From contig NC_088775.1 of NCBI RefSeq assembly GCF_954871325.1, positions 55,219,561 through 55,283,560 of the forward strand: 64,000 nucleotides of DNA, in the 5' to 3' direction. The notes under the pieces are model-generated. The model did not search any database and was not told the origin of the DNA. It saw only the letters and a program-made list of their open reading frames with translations. Positions 10,362 through 22,131 of this stretch are shown here, in pieces (the first letter of the stretch is position 1; every line of letters starts with the position of its first letter). This DNA comes from Gordionus sp. m RMFG-2023. Lineage: Eukaryota; Nematomorpha; Gordioida; Chordodea; Parachordodidae. Position numbers and translations under genes: made by a program.

Positions 10362-13181
10362 ATGGAACGCTGCCCCACGTGCTCCAAAAACATAAAAATC
10401 ACCAAATCCGGCCTTTTCACCAAGCACAAATCCAAAGGCAGTGCTTGTCCTGAGTCTGGAAAGCGTCCTTCCCCTCCCTTCCAAAATCCCCTCTCCATTT
10501 TTTCTACTCACAGTTATACTTCCACCTCACCCAATAACGCCCACATACCAACCACATCAGACACATTCATTCCCCTCCCACCTACCACTCACGTCGACAT
10601 CATTAACTTTCTAAAATCCGACAAACCTCCCATTATTTCTAGAATTCCCAAAGGCTCTAGAATACAAGTAGCCAAAGCTCTCTCTACCTGTCTTCATTCA
10701 CTAATAAATAACTTTTCCTCTCTAGATCATTGGCTCAAACTTTTTTCATTTTCTTTCACGACTCTCCAACCTCCCAATCCTGAGATTCACAAATCTTTAA
10801 CCCAACAAATTAAAGACGCAACCATACACCCCCTCACCCTCACATCCACTTTTTCTCCTCATAATTCTAAAAAACTTTCCAGCCTCCAATTAAAGGCTAA
10901 GATAATTTCTAACAAAATAAACAATCTAAACATCAAATCTGCTCTCCGCTTACTAGCATCTGACGACTCAATTGCAACCAGTAATGAGGAGAGCTACAAC
11001 AAACTTAAACTTAAGCACCCTCCTGGAGGTGACCTCATACCTCCTCCTCCGCCCAACATATTTCCCACTAATTTCACCCCCGTCGAGGTGCGCAAAAGTA
11101 TCCTATCCTTTCATCACGACTCCTCGCCCGGGTATGATGGGCTTCGCCCCATCTTCCTCCAGGACCTTACATCCCCCCTCATAGTCAGCCAGGTCCCTAT
11201 TTTACAGAATCTAACAACATTCTGCAACAAAATTGCTCATGGACCTGTTCCCGAATCCATCAGGCCACTCCTGTTCGGCGCTAAATTAATCGCACTCGAA
11301 AAGCCGAACAAGGACATCCGGCCGATAGCAATCGGGACCGTATTCCGTCGCCTCGTTGCTAAACTCATAGCTTCCAAAATTAAGGACAACGCAGCCTTAA
11401 TTTTAGCACCCCATCAACTCGGTATTGGCATCCAGGGAGGTTGCGAAATAGCCACACACGCTACTCGCATCCATCTCCAAACCAACCCTAGTGACGAAAT
11501 CCTCGTCAAAATTGATTTTTCTAACGCCTTCAACTCCATTCGCCGTTCCCACTTTCTTCCACAAATATACCACTCATTTCCCACCTTCTCCCAATTTTTC
11601 CACTCCTGCTATTCCAAGCCATCTCATCTCCAATTCAACAACTACTTACTTTCATCATCTGAAGGGATCCAGCAAGGCGATCCTCTAGGCTCGATACTTT
11701 TCTGCATTGGAATCAACGAAATGGTCAAAAACATTTCTACCAACTGCAATCTTCCACTCCACACTTGGTACATCGACGACGGAATGTTCTGCGGCTCCCC
11801 TCACGAGGTCGCCAAGGCCCTCGCCATCATTAATACACATTCCGCCGCAATTGGACTTTCACTTAACGAACAAAAAACCGAAATATGTCCACTTCATTGT
11901 TCCATCCCATTCACCCATAACTTCCTTACAACCGAGCTATCATCCCTCACTCATCTCGGCTCACCTGTCGGTGGCTTGCAATCCATTAATCACTTCTTCT
12001 CTAACGCATCATCCAGCTTACTTCACTTCAAAAACATCTCTAAATTTCTCCCTCGCCATCAAGCTTTTTTTCTCCTCAAAAACTTTTACTACATTCCTAA
12101 AATTCTTTACGCTCTTCGATCCACCTCAATCTTTAAATTTCCCGACTCACTAAAATCATTTGAAACTTCCGTCAAATCTCTTGCCGAAGAGATCCTTAAT
12201 CTTCGTTTAAACCATAATTCATGGCTACAAGCATCACTTCCATGCAAGCTCGGGGGCATCGGCTTACGCTCACCTTTAACTCTTTCCATCAGTGGATTCA
12301 TCGCCTCCCGCCTCTCATCTGACTCACACATTAGCCAGCTTACTCACTTTCCTGACCCATTATTAGCAGAAGCCCAGACCATTTGGGACAATTCCGTTGT
12401 CCCAAACACTCCTCGACCCTCCTCCTGTTTACAGAGAGACTGGGATACTCCACTCAACGAAGGCTCCGTCGCTTACCTAAAATCGAGCCTTCATGACGAC
12501 GATCTCACAATCTTTCACCAATTAAACCAAGGATCGGGTTACGAGTTTCTGGAAACTATACCCTCCAACAACCTCGACTTATTGCTGACCGCTGACGAGC
12601 TAAGATTTGCTATTGGATTACGGCTCAATTGCGAAATTGTTCTACCGTACCAATGCAAACATTGCGAAACCAGCGTCGATCGCAAGGGCAGACATTGCCT
12701 CCATTGCCGCTTTTGCCGAGGCCGTTTTCCACGGCACACCAATTGCAATGACATCATATTGCGCGCTCTCAAATCCGCAGGCATTCCATCAAGACTTGAA
12801 CCGACCGGCATTTTTAGATCCGATGGAAAACGTCCTGATGGAATGTCCTTGATTCCTTGGTCAAGGGGACAGCTACTAGTCTGGGACTTCACCTGCATTG
12901 ACCCAAATGCACCATCCAACCACAACGTCGATGCCCTCGCTCTAGCAGAAACTCGTAAAACTATCAAATATAGTTCCATAGACCCCTCTTTCTTATTCAT
13001 ACCTATCGCCTGCTCTACTCTTACCACCTTCGGTAGCAAAGCTCTAAGTTTTTTTAAAGAATTAGGCAAACGGATTCGGGAAAAAACCGATCAGCCTAAA
13101 GAGTCCCTTTTTTTACGACAAAGACTTGCTACAGCCATCATTCGCTCTAACTACCTAAGTTTCATCTCTTCCATTGAATAA
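10362..13181 (+). CDS. Intact reverse transcriptase with C-terminal restriction-like endonuclease (non-LTR element, 939 aa)
   Basis: A single uninterrupted frame, so probably a young copy. In order: an N-terminal zinc finger (C4, C7, H22, C29); RT motif A DFSNAFNSI with Asp385; motif B EGIQQGDPLG (434-443); motif C WYIDDG with Asp472 and Asp473; motif D GLSLNEQKT; motif E HLGSPVGG; a thumb with HQAFFLLKNF (about 566); a Cys/His cluster (C765, C768, H778, C779, H781, C782, C785, H792, C795); then RPDG (Asp826) and LLVWDFT (Asp842), the PD...D pattern of restriction-like nucleases. Zinc finger, RT, Cys/His cluster and C-terminal nuclease is the order known for R2, NeSL and CRE-type non-LTR elements, which nick a target and prime cDNA on it. 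I recognise related RPDG...WD proteins from invertebrate genomes but cannot name the clade. The frame is C-rich and G-poor on the coding strand and richer in GC than its surroundings. The ATG chosen is the first one before the zinc finger. Confidence 0.93.
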   Translation: MERCPTCSKNIKITKSGLFTKHKSKGSACPESGKRPSPPFQNPLSIFSTHSYTSTSPNNAHIPTTSDTFIPLPPTTHVDIINFLKSDKPPIISRIPKGSRIQVAKALSTCLHSLINNFSSLDHWLKLFSFSFTTLQPPNPEIHKSLTQQIKDATIHPLTLTSTFSPHNSKKLSSLQLKAKIISNKINNLNIKSALRLLASDDSIATSNEESYNKLKLKHPPGGDLIPPPPPNIFPTNFTPVEVRKSILSFHHDSSPGYDGLRPIFLQDLTSPLIVSQVPILQNLTTFCNKIAHGPVPESIRPLLFGAKLIALEKPNKDIRPIAIGTVFRRLVAKLIASKIKDNAALILAPHQLGIGIQGGCEIATHATRIHLQTNPSDEILVKIDFSNAFNSIRRSHFLPQIYHSFPTFSQFFHSCYSKPSHLQFNNYLLSSSEGIQQGDPLGSILFCIGINEMVKNISTNCNLPLHTWYIDDGMFCGSPHEVAKALAIINTHSAAIGLSLNEQKTEICPLHCSIPFTHNFLTTELSSLTHLGSPVGGLQSINHFFSNASSSLLHFKNISKFLPRHQAFFLLKNFYYIPKILYALRSTSIFKFPDSLKSFETSVKSLAEEILNLRLNHNSWLQASLPCKLGGIGLRSPLTLSISGFIASRLSSDSHISQLTHFPDPLLAEAQTIWDNSVVPNTPRPSSCLQRDWDTPLNEGSVAYLKSSLHDDDLTIFHQLNQGSGYEFLETIPSNNLDLLLTADELRFAIGLRLNCEIVLPYQCKHCETSVDRKGRHCLHCRFCRGRFPRHTNCNDIILRALKSAGIPSRLEPTGIFRSDGKRPDGMSLIPWSRGQLLVWDFTCIDPNAPSNHNVDALALAETRKTIKYSSIDPSFLFIPIACSTLTTFGSKALSFFKELGKRIREKTDQPKESLFLRQRLATAIIRSNYLSFISSIE

Positions 13182-14326
13182 TCTCCTATGTCTATGCTCT
13201 CTCTCTCCTTTCTCTTTCCTAGTTTCCATTCTTTTATCCCTTACCCTTTCGCAAATTATATTTTTATATTTTTTTACCTTTATTAATTTTACCATATAAA
13301 AAATTTATTATTTGCTATAAACTTTTGATAATATATTATATCAGCAACTATTGAAATAAAGAGAGAATTTACCCGTCAAAATAAAGTATAGTATATATTT
13401 AGTAATTTTAATTGATGTGTACAATTAAAAAGTCTTTTAAAATAATTTTTTATTCATTTGTATTTTATAATCTAAAAAATTTATTCTTGCAGATGAGAGT
13501 TTTATGTTAAAACCCTTAAGAAGGAACTATTTCACATTGAATTTTATACAACTTTATATCTCTTAATTAGGTAATTTTTATTCATAAGTAAATATTTGCA
13601 TCTCTCTTATCTTTTCTGAAATTGGCCTTTCTACATGTATTCCATTTTGTATATTTTCTCATAACTTCATAATTTAATTGTAGAATGTATATTTTTCATA
13701 ACTTATTATAACATTTTTGATTAAATGTATAAATTTTTTGTTTAACTTATATATAATTTGACTATGATTAAAGTTAACCTCCTATTATTTGTAACTTAGA
13801 ATATCTTTTTATTTTTTCTATTGTAATTTAATAACAATGTCCTAAATTTAAATTTATATTTTGTAAAGTAATAAAACATTTGAAGGGGTGGTGGTTTGTT
13901 TAAAATTTAAATTAGGATGAACATATTTTAAGCATGGTACTTTAATATGTATTCATGATTTTCATATAAATATAAGGCAGGAGCTAACCAGTAGAATGAT
14001 AGGTAAATCAGATATTTCCCCTTCATTTGATCCTAATTTTGAAAAAATTTCCCAATAATATAAATGGCAAAAAAAATATATACATATTAGACAGATTTAA
14101 TTCTTATAAACCCCTACATCACACCTATTTTTCTGGATCCAAGGAAAAAAAATAATATTCTGGGTTTTCCTGGGTTTGGGAAATATTTTTCACAATTAAT
14201 ATATATGGATGGACTTGGAAGTATCTTGGGAAACATTTTTTAAAATTAATATAGTCTTAGATTCCTAAAAATTTTTTAATTTTAAATATAGGTTAGAAAT
14301 TGGCCTGAAATTTTTTTTTGGAGACA
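13182..14326. other. 3' flank of the RT element, then AT-rich sequence without genes
   Basis: The first ~70 bases after the stop are pyrimidine-rich and probably 3' UTR. No clear poly(A) or terminal repeat marks the end of the element. A short motif at 13978-14035 (GATATTTCCCCTTCATTTGA) recurs near 2378, where it follows AAGAATGACGGG. Confidence 0.5.
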
Positions 14327-14482
14327 TGGCTAGGCCTGATCAAATACCAAGGCCCATGCAACTTTCATATTCTATTGTATTTTTAAATGCATTGTGACTT
14401 TTTATATATTTTATTTCAGTTAACTATCAAAATTATTATGATCTTTTTGAGAAAATTTTCCCAAGTGCGTGGACCTGGCTTG
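14327..14482 (+). repeat. Dispersed repeat, inverted partner at 52281-52437
   Basis: ACCAAGGCCCAT, TTGTATTTTTAAAT, ATTTTATTTCAGTT and CAAAATTATTATGATCTTT appear here in order. They appear on the minus strand of 52281-52437 in the same order and spacing. No coding capacity is seen. It is probably part of an uncharacterised transposon. Confidence 0.7.
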
Positions 14483-14652
14483 TGAATTTCTGTAATATTA
14501 GGCATAGGTGTAATATTTAACACAGAATATTTATATGGCCCTCAGGTAAAAGCTAATTTAAATATATTTTTATAAAAATAGTATTCATTCTCAATCTTAA
14601 TGGGATGGTCTTTGTCTGAAGTAGGGATGCTGGGTTAAAATAGAATAAAAAA

Positions 14653-15732
14653 CAGGGATGTGAACCCTTCGACAAAAAAAAGGGTCTGGGTCCTGGTTCG
14701 GGTCCGGTAATAAATTTAAAAAGGACCCGGGTCCAGGGTTCGGGTCCGAGTTCAGAGGAAACATAAAAATAATGACTCAAAATAAGACTTTTTTTCATTC
14801 ATTTTTTATTATACTTTAATATATACACATTTAAAATTCGAAATGAGATAATTTATATTTTAAATATTTTATTCAATCGCACAATCATGATATCTTCTAA
14901 AATATCATCCTTCAGATTTCCACGTAAATTAGTCAACGATGAAAATCCACGTTCTACGCTTACCTAAAATAGATAGTCATTTTTATAATACATAAATTAT
15001 TGTACTTGTGTCGCCGGTACACCCATGACGATTCTAGAAAAGGTATATTTGAAGAATTTTCCTCCCAGAATTTTAAAATGTTTGCATCTCTATTTATTCT
15101 CATAACTTCCGAGAACTTTTTTATTAAAGATACGATAGATATTCTTTGCTCCTTTCTATCAGATGATAATTTAATTTTTTTTCTCTATCTAATATTAAAA
15201 TTTCCAGATCATCAATATCGTTATCATTATCAATGTTATCGCTACAACCAGTAGATATTGTTGTAACCACCAATGTATTGTAAATAATAGAGTTTTGGGT
15301 ATGCCATAAATCTTCAAGTAGGTCTATAGCCATTTGTTTTTGCTCACTACTTAATAAAACCTGATATCGCGGGTTTAAATATATCGAAGCATATACAACA
15401 CTATTTTGTAAATATTGTTGCTCTCTTATTTTCATATTTTCTAATACTTCATTTGAAAAAGAACTTGTTAATCTCCCTAACTCTAATCGACATCTTAACC
15501 ATATGCTATAAAAATCCGATGAACATAATTGTTCTGCTTGCACTCTTAATGTTGTTATTTTTAAAGGAACCAGCACACTAGTAAGCTCTTTTACTTGATT
15601 CCAATCATCTTCTGACAAAATGATTTCACATGCTCCTATGAAAAAATCATTACAGAAATCTTTCAAACTTAATAATCGCTCTAGCATCATACATATAGAG
15701 GACCAACGTGTTGTGCAATCTAAAATTGCCAT
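14653..15732 (-). mobile_element. Partial hAT element with transposase, minus strand
   Basis: The left end CAGGGATGTGAACCC at 14653, followed by GGGTCC-rich subterminal repeats to about 14750, has the look of a hAT terminus. The transposase lies behind it on the minus strand. No opposite end was found past 15732; the AT-rich tandem repeat there may have replaced it. Confidence 0.7.
14853..15732 (-). pseudogene. hAT transposase, partial
   Basis: A 202-codon open block (15732-15124) reads CTTRWSSICMMLERLLSL, SEDDWNQVKELTSVLVPLK, SIYLNPRYQVLLSS and IDLLEDLWHT. These are the TRW motif, the all-alpha insertion helices and the LDPRY-like segment of the RNase H fold. A second block ending at 14853 reads VSVERGFSSLTNLRGNL and then IMIVRLNKIFKI, the SxERxFS dimerisation motif with a final helix. 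The two blocks lie in order on one strand. The second is preceded by TATTTTAG, which could be an intron acceptor. The N-terminal part with the BED finger is missing. Confidence 0.85.
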
Positions 15733-15854
15733 TTACATTTTCATGGATTTTAATATTCTAACAATTGTGGGAATTCTTAAATATTTTACAACACATCCCT
15801 TGCTTTATCAATTATAGTTTTAAAGTGACTATTTTTTAGGGAGATTCCAAGAAA

Positions 15855-16090
15855 AAAATTAATAAAATTAAAAAATTTTACATTATTTTTTAAAAATTTA
15901 TAAAATTATAAAAATTTTATATTATTTTTTAAAATTAATAAAATTATAAAAATTTTATATTATTTTTTAAAAATTAATAAAATTATAAAAATTTTATATT
16001 AATTTTTTAAAAATTAATAAAATTATAAAAATTTTATACTATTTTTTTAAAAATTAATAAAATTATAAAAATTTTATATTATTTTTTAAA
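15855..16090. repeat. AT-only tandem repeat, about 48-bp unit
   Basis: TTAATAAAATTATAAAAATT-TTATATTATTTTTTAAAAA recurs about five times with small length changes. Confidence 0.85.
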
Positions 16091-16993
16091 AATTATATTT
16101 TTACAAAAAAATGATAATATATCTATGCATATTCCCCCATCAGCCGAATATTATATTAGTTGATTATTTTGCCAATATATTGAGATTCAATATTGATGTT
16201 GTTGGTTAGATATGGAGGTTATGAAGTAAAATATTTGTGTTATATATTATATAATATATGCATTTTATTTAGGTTCAGATCAATAACCAGGGAGGAGTTC
16301 TGTAATGAAGGTAATAATAATTTTCTGAGATGTGCAATGTTGATGACCATATCATAAGTGCTTATTAACCACAAGCTAATGGACTTATGAAGTTAGGAGG
16401 ATAAAATAGAGATGTAGCCTAGCTCTGTACCTGGTGTCATCATGGCTTACAAGTGGCTGAGTTTTATCTTGTAATTTAATATTTTTACACATCATCTTAA
16501 AAAATTCTATTATGCCTATCATAAGGCTTGTTTGTAATATCATGTTTTATCACTAAATTTAACACAATTAATCGAAATAAATCTTTATTGACTCAAATTT
16601 TGCAATAAATATAAATTACAACTTATCACTATAACCCTGTTTTATCTTTTTTTATTCATATAAATAATTTTTATATTGTGCCTTTTTTAGGAAAATTATT
16701 GATATCGCTTATATATATATCAATATGATATAATTTTTTTGTATCATTGATTTAGTTAAATTAATATTAATTACCATTTATATTAATCTCAAATTTTGTC
16801 ATTTTTACATACGGGCTTTTTAAGTTTTCATAAAAATTTTAAACTGCATTGTTTAATTAATTAAAATGAAAATTATAAACTATGTACCATGTTCAATTAA
16901 TTTCAGTAAAAATCAATTATGATGTCTATCTATTTGTTCACAATTAAAGCTGAAAGGCTCAAATTTAAAAATGAAATTCTGAATTACTAAGAG
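16091..16993. other. AT-rich stretch without recognisable genes
   Basis: No open frame, terminal repeat or family match seen. A GC-richer part at 16270-16470 has stops in all frames. Confidence 0.45.
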
Positions 16994-17545
16994 TAGTGTT
17001 TGCAACGGTCCGGTCCGGTCCAGTCCGGTCTTATTAGACTTTTCGGTCCTATGGGACGGTCCCGTCCAACAACACGGTCCCACGGTCCGGTCCGACCGAA
17101 GACCGATTAAAGAATATAAAAGTTTACTATAAATTGCTTTATAGTTAATGTGTATGTACATGAACATATAAAATATGATTATTTAATGCCTAACACTATA
17201 TAATATCTAATTCATCGTTTACTTTTTATATTCTTCCGTTTCATTAAATTCAATATTCATAGTTTACTTTTTATATTCTTCTTTGATTAGGCATTTGTGT
17301 ATAATATAATAAAAATGAATTGATGATATAATTGAAATATTAATAGGGTAATTTAACTATTCATTTTTAATAAATATAAATGCAGAATAAAACTTTTGTA
17401 GCTTTATAAAAAATTTTTTTTTAGGTGGGACCGGACCGCCTGGACCGGACCGACGGTCCCACGGTCCGGTCTCATTTGACTTAACGGTCCATCGGTCCGG
17501 TCCCATTTTAGAAAAAAAGACCGGACCGGACCGTTGCAAACACTA
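16994..17545. mobile_element. Complete 552-bp hAT MITE with exact 8-bp duplication
   Basis: ACTAAGAG flanks both sides (16986-16993 and 17546-17553). The ends are perfect inverted repeats beginning TAGTGTTTGCAACGGTCCGG, with many further GGTCCGG/CCGGACC copies in the first and last ~110 bases. The interior is AT-rich and non-coding. Intact termini and an unmutated duplication point to a recent insertion. Short minus-strand frames at both ends are only translations of the GC-rich terminal repeats. Confidence 0.95.
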
Positions 17546-18039
17546 ACTAAGAGCTTTAAGTAGAGCATTAAATTATTATATGCCCAGAAAATATATTTAT
17601 TTTTTTATAGACATTTAAAATAAGTTTAAAAGGTAAAATTTTTAGCCTGAAAAAACCTTGACTTTCCTAATATTTTTAATTTTTAGGCCAAAGACCATTA
17701 AATATTTTTTCAGAAACCCAGGCTTGTCGCAGGCCTGCTAGAAATAATAATATTAGATGGGACACAAGCCGGCTCGGCTCAGGAAGGTTTCTGCATACCA
17801 CAGGCATTCTTATCTTATTTTAGAATATTTAAATAGGTGGATATAAATTATATTATTTGGTATATTAATTTATTTATTAGATTCCTATTTCTGGATTATA
17901 TTTAAAATGAATCAAAGGTATCATCATTATTATATTAACTTTCAGTCATTTAATATATTACTAGCAGCTAACCCGTCAAAATTGGGCTACCCAGATAATT
18001 CTCCTTATAAATGAGAGATATGAATTTTTGACTTAAAAT

Positions 18040-18135
18040 ATTTTGCATCTTTATTTGTAAAACATTGTATGGTAGTTTTGCATACCTTATTTAAGATTGC
18101 ATAGCTTTTTGGCGATTTATTATTGTTCTACGCAA
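18040..18135. repeat. Dispersed repeat shared with 2440-2530
   Basis: TTTATTTGTAAAA.ATTG, CTTATTTAAG.TTGCATAGCT and TTTTTGGCGATT-like segments occur in the same order here and at 2440-2530. Both follow a short segment related to AACCCGTCAA...GACGGG (17970 and about 2350-2372). A related start is at 51922 (AACCCGTCAAGAATGACGGG). Confidence 0.65.
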
Positions 18136-18459
18136 TTATTTGTTGATATAAAGGAAAATAAATTTTTGGCTCATACGTAAAGGTTTCTAGCTTTCAAATC
18201 AATCATTAGTTCACATCTTTTATAGTTGTAGGGTAGAGATATGTCTAAGACAAGTCTAATATCCAGAGCTTATCTAAATTCCTTATCTGTCAAAAGATAT
18301 TAATTTACATGCTTGGATAAGCTTCTAACCATTCGTGGCCTGATTGATCTATTATAAATGAACGAATGAGTATGTAAGGTACGAAAGAATTAATAAAATA
18401 ATTCAAGATTCACCAATGTTACTTCAGATCTTAAACAATAAGATACTTCCGTTATTAAT

Positions 18460-18710
18460 AACTCACGGCTTGATGGGCATACTTTAATCCCCTGGAACAT
18501 AGGGAAACACATGTATTTACTTGTATAGATATTTTCGTCCCATAAAATATAATAATTATGATTAATTAGGTATAGCTAGGTATAGCAGAAGAAAATAAAT
18601 CTCAAAAATATTCGCATCTAGAGGGCAAATATATTTATACCCATTGTGGTATCAACAAACTGCTCATTTGGGAAAGAGATTAAATCCCTAATCAAACTAA
18701 TTAGCCAAAA
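18460..18710 (+). pseudogene. C-terminal nuclease scrap of the RT-nuclease family
   Basis: In one frame the sequence reads SRLDGHTLIPWNIGK, matching KRPDGMSLIPWSRG of the intact copy with Pro changed to Leu. About 140 bases later it reads FIPIVVSTNCSFGKEIKSLI, matching LFIPIACSTLTTFGSKALSF. Upstream sequence is too decayed to place. It is old and broken, with frame changes between the two blocks. Confidence 0.65.
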
Positions 18711-20519
18711 GAGCCATAGAATAACAATCTTGAGGGCCCTTTTGATAAAAAAAAATATCAACTTTGAAATATTTCGTTTTTAAATTATTAGAAAATTCAT
18801 GGCCATCACAAGAGGAGGATGACTATTTTAACTTTTTTTAATGTTATTTTTTAATAGTAATTTGGAAAAATTTTTACTTCTAAATATGTTATCTTTTACT
18901 TTATATAGTATCGATTATTAAATTAATAAAACACTAATAATGAAAAAAAATAAAGTAAAATTAATGCACTGCACATGCAGATGACACTAAAATAAAACAT
19001 AAATTCATGATTATATTAATTTATCGATAAGACAAGTTAGGATAATAGACATATTACTAAATTTAATTTTACAGAAGGGTGCAAAACTTTCAAATAAGAT
19101 ATAAGTCCTAAAAAATTAATATATGAAAAAATTGTAATTTTTTCCCGGGATTTCTTACTCAGTATGTAAAAGGAATTAAATATAAGAGATGCCAGTTTAT
19201 ATCTATCCAAAAGCAAACTTTGCCTAATTTTTATAGATAAGCTCTTACATTTCTGATTTATATTTAAAAACACAAATTGTCAGCTTGCCCAACCTAAAGA
19301 AATCGTTGGTCTGAGAAGGCCACCTAATATAAAAATTGATTCATTAGAACAGCTCAGGATAGTAAATTGCCCATAAAAAATTTTTCATAGGTAGCAGTTT
19401 TTAAAAGTTTTACAAAAAAATAACCTTAACTAGTTATTTAATGTGGTATATTTTATTTTTTTATTTAAACTGTTTTTCATGAAAATTTGTAAATCGTAAA
19501 AATTTTTTTTATAAAATAATTATAATAAACGATGAGTTACATAAATAATACATAAAGTATCATGAAATCCAATTAGTTACCTTTCTAAGAATGTAACTTT
19601 TTAAAAATACACTTGCATTAACTGTATTCCACATTTTTTTAAAAATTTAAATACTTTTTTTAAATTCTCAAATATTATGACTTAAATATAGATAAAACTA
19701 TGATACAATTCTGTTAAAAGTAAATATTTTCTTATGTTACACATTCCCTTTTAAGGTATGAATTTGATTTCTTTTACATAAATAGGTTAATGCTTACATA
19801 ATTTATAATAGTAATATATTTTATTAAAAGTTTAAAAGTATTCTATTATAATAACAAACTATATTTATTATTTTATATCACTATATTACCAATATTTAAT
19901 TAAGTTTTGATAGTTATTTTTAAATAAACAACCGGTGAAACATGTTTAAAAAATTCAGATTTGAATGGATCGTCGCATTTTCTCTTTCGACGCCAATTAT
20001 ATTATTCCTTGTGTATTTGGGTTCTAAAAATTCTATTGGAAAAGGAGACTTTCAAAATTATAGTAAATTATATTCTAAATTCATGATACATGACCTGATA
20101 TCATAATTTTTGGTTAAATATGCGTATTTTCTCTAAAAATTTGTAAGAAATATATTTAATATATGATTATTTAATATGTATATTTTTTTTAAATTGGCAA
20201 TTTTACATCGAGAAAATATAAGCTTCTCTACTATTAAAAAAAACTATTATATCGTATTAAGACTATTAGCGTATCCTGAATATTTGGGTGACTTTAATCG
20301 CCATAAATTTGAAGGCATAGGATTACATTTTTAAATTTTAAATAAATAAACTTGGTACACTTCCATTTATTTATTTTATTATGTATAGTATAGTCAATAT
20401 TTTAAAAAATTATTAGCACGATTTTTTGTTGTTGAAGATATTATTTATATAATGACATATTGTAACATTAAGAGAAGAGGGGGGGGGGTGGGAGGCGAGG
20501 AAAATTTTTCAAGCTTATA
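18711..20519. other. AT-rich stretch without recognisable genes
   Basis: A 78-codon minus-strand frame (19273-19037) has no match that I know and no supporting context. A G-run occurs at about 20480-20488. Nothing else stands out. Confidence 0.45.
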
Positions 20520-20720
20520 CAGTGTTGTGATGATTTAATGAAACATATTGATGATTAAATTAAAACCCATCCATAGAAAACTATTTTCTTTGCAAAAAAT
20601 ATAGACAAAGTCTTTTATTACTCCTCTTGTAATTTTAATTATTTTTGCAAAGTAAATAATTTTATATGGATGAGTTTTAATTTATTCGTCAATATGTTAC
20701 ATTAAATCATCACAACACTG
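20520..20720. mobile_element. 201-bp palindromic MITE, Tc1/mariner-like
   Basis: CAGTGTTGTGATGATTTAAT begins at 20520 and its reverse complement ends at 20720. The homology runs through most of each arm (CATCCATA..AAA..TATTT.CTTTGC), so the element folds into a long hairpin. It is flanked by TA on both sides (20518-20519 and 20721-20722), the Tc1/mariner target duplication. It has no coding capacity. Confidence 0.9.
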
Positions 20721-20792
20721 TAATAATGATATTTACAATATGTTTTAAAGTTAGTTTTCTTTTATTTGATAAATAAACCTGCATGCCGGCCG

Positions 20793-20990
20793 AATCTAGG
20801 AAAACCTCGGGAAAAAAATCCCCGGAAGATTACTCTTCGGAAAAAAATCCCCTGGAAAAAAATTTAACGGAAAATAATTCCCCGGAAAATAATTATCCAG
20901 AATAAAAATAACCGGAAAAAATTTCCCTAGGAAAATAATTCCCCGGAAAATATTACCCCGGAAAATAATTCCCTTATTTTTTGATCCCTA
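20793..20990 (+). repeat. Left terminal inverted repeat array of the MULE
   Basis: About a dozen degenerate units of GGAAAATAATTCCCC (15-16 bp), starting CTAGGAAAACCTCGGG. The array ends CCCGGAAAATAATTCCCTTA, followed by TTTTTTGATCC...TTCCCAAATAAAA. Read outward to inward, the right array ends in the same way, showing homology beyond the simple unit. Confidence 0.85.
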
Positions 20991-22131
20991 TAAAATATAA
21001 AATTATTTTTAAAAAATTAGAAAAAAAATTCCCAAATAAAATATGTAAAATATTTGAGAAAATCAACAAAATTAAAATAAATTCTTATAAAATTTTTACA
21101 AATAAAAATTTCCCAGATAAAATTGTTAAACAAAATTATGAATAATAACTAGTGATTAATATTAAACCTAACCAAATTTTTAAATTATTATTAATTAATC
21201 CTAACCAATATAATGTATAATGTTATGGCCTTATTCCGATCCCAGGTTTGATGAAAATTTATTTGTAAAATAAACGAATTGGATACCTAGTCTATATTAG
21301 GCAAAATATTATTATAAGCTAAGTAATGATAATGCTAACCTAAATTTTTTATTTTGGCCCGGATTTATAAATTCATACCATTTTTTGACCCGGTGCACTA
21401 CTTTAATTAAATCAAAATGTTTTTTAAATTCAAATTCCCTAGAAGACTTGAGGTTTTTAAATAATAAAACGAAAGTTAAATAAATCTAGTTCATTTATTT
21501 TCATCAACTTTTAGATATTATTGAAATATCAAATTTTTATTTTAAAAAATCATTTATTATAAAAAAATATTAATTTTTAAACAAATTATCAACCATTTCC
21601 ATGAAGTTTTTAGAAATATATTAAAAATTAATCATCTTTTGCTGATACTTTTTAGAATAATATATTCTATTCTATGTCACAAACTTGATATTTGTCATTT
21701 TTGCGAAAACACTAGCATGAATTTTACTAACTCTTAAATAGCGCCCTTTTATGTTTTTAATGCTAATGATGGGCATATTAAATGATATAATTATTTATAA
21801 ATTCAAGTCTCCTCTTCTATTTGATAAAAATTATTTTACTGAAGTATTTATTAATGTTTAATTTAACTGGCTGAATAAAAAATTAATAAAAAACTTGCTA
21901 AATTATTTTTTTTACTGCCCAATTTAAATTAAATACTGCAAAAGTAATAAAAAATGCTGACCATTTTGATCAAAAAACATATATATCAGAGGTGATTATC
22001 AGCACTGAGTATTATATATTTCAAATCTTATAATTATTATATTTCTTATGAATATTTTTTCAAAATTTATAGAAGAGAAATAATTATATTTTTATTTTAT
22101 TAAAATGATATATGAAACAATAGAAGTCCTA
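20991..22131. other. AT-rich interior of the MULE without recognisable genes
   Basis: No family match seen. A cluster of short repeats and stops fills all frames. Confidence 0.45.

Noticed and set aside
12539-13069. 176-codon minus-strand frame
   Set aside because: Antisense shadow of the C-terminal part of the intact RT-nuclease gene, with no family features of its own.
14553-14798. 81-codon minus-strand frame with repeated GPEP
   Set aside because: It spans the GGGTCC-rich subterminal repeat of a hAT element.
16913-17539. Two minus-strand frames with GPWDRR/SDRTVGPC-like peptides
   Set aside because: They translate the GC-rich terminal repeats of the hAT MITE.
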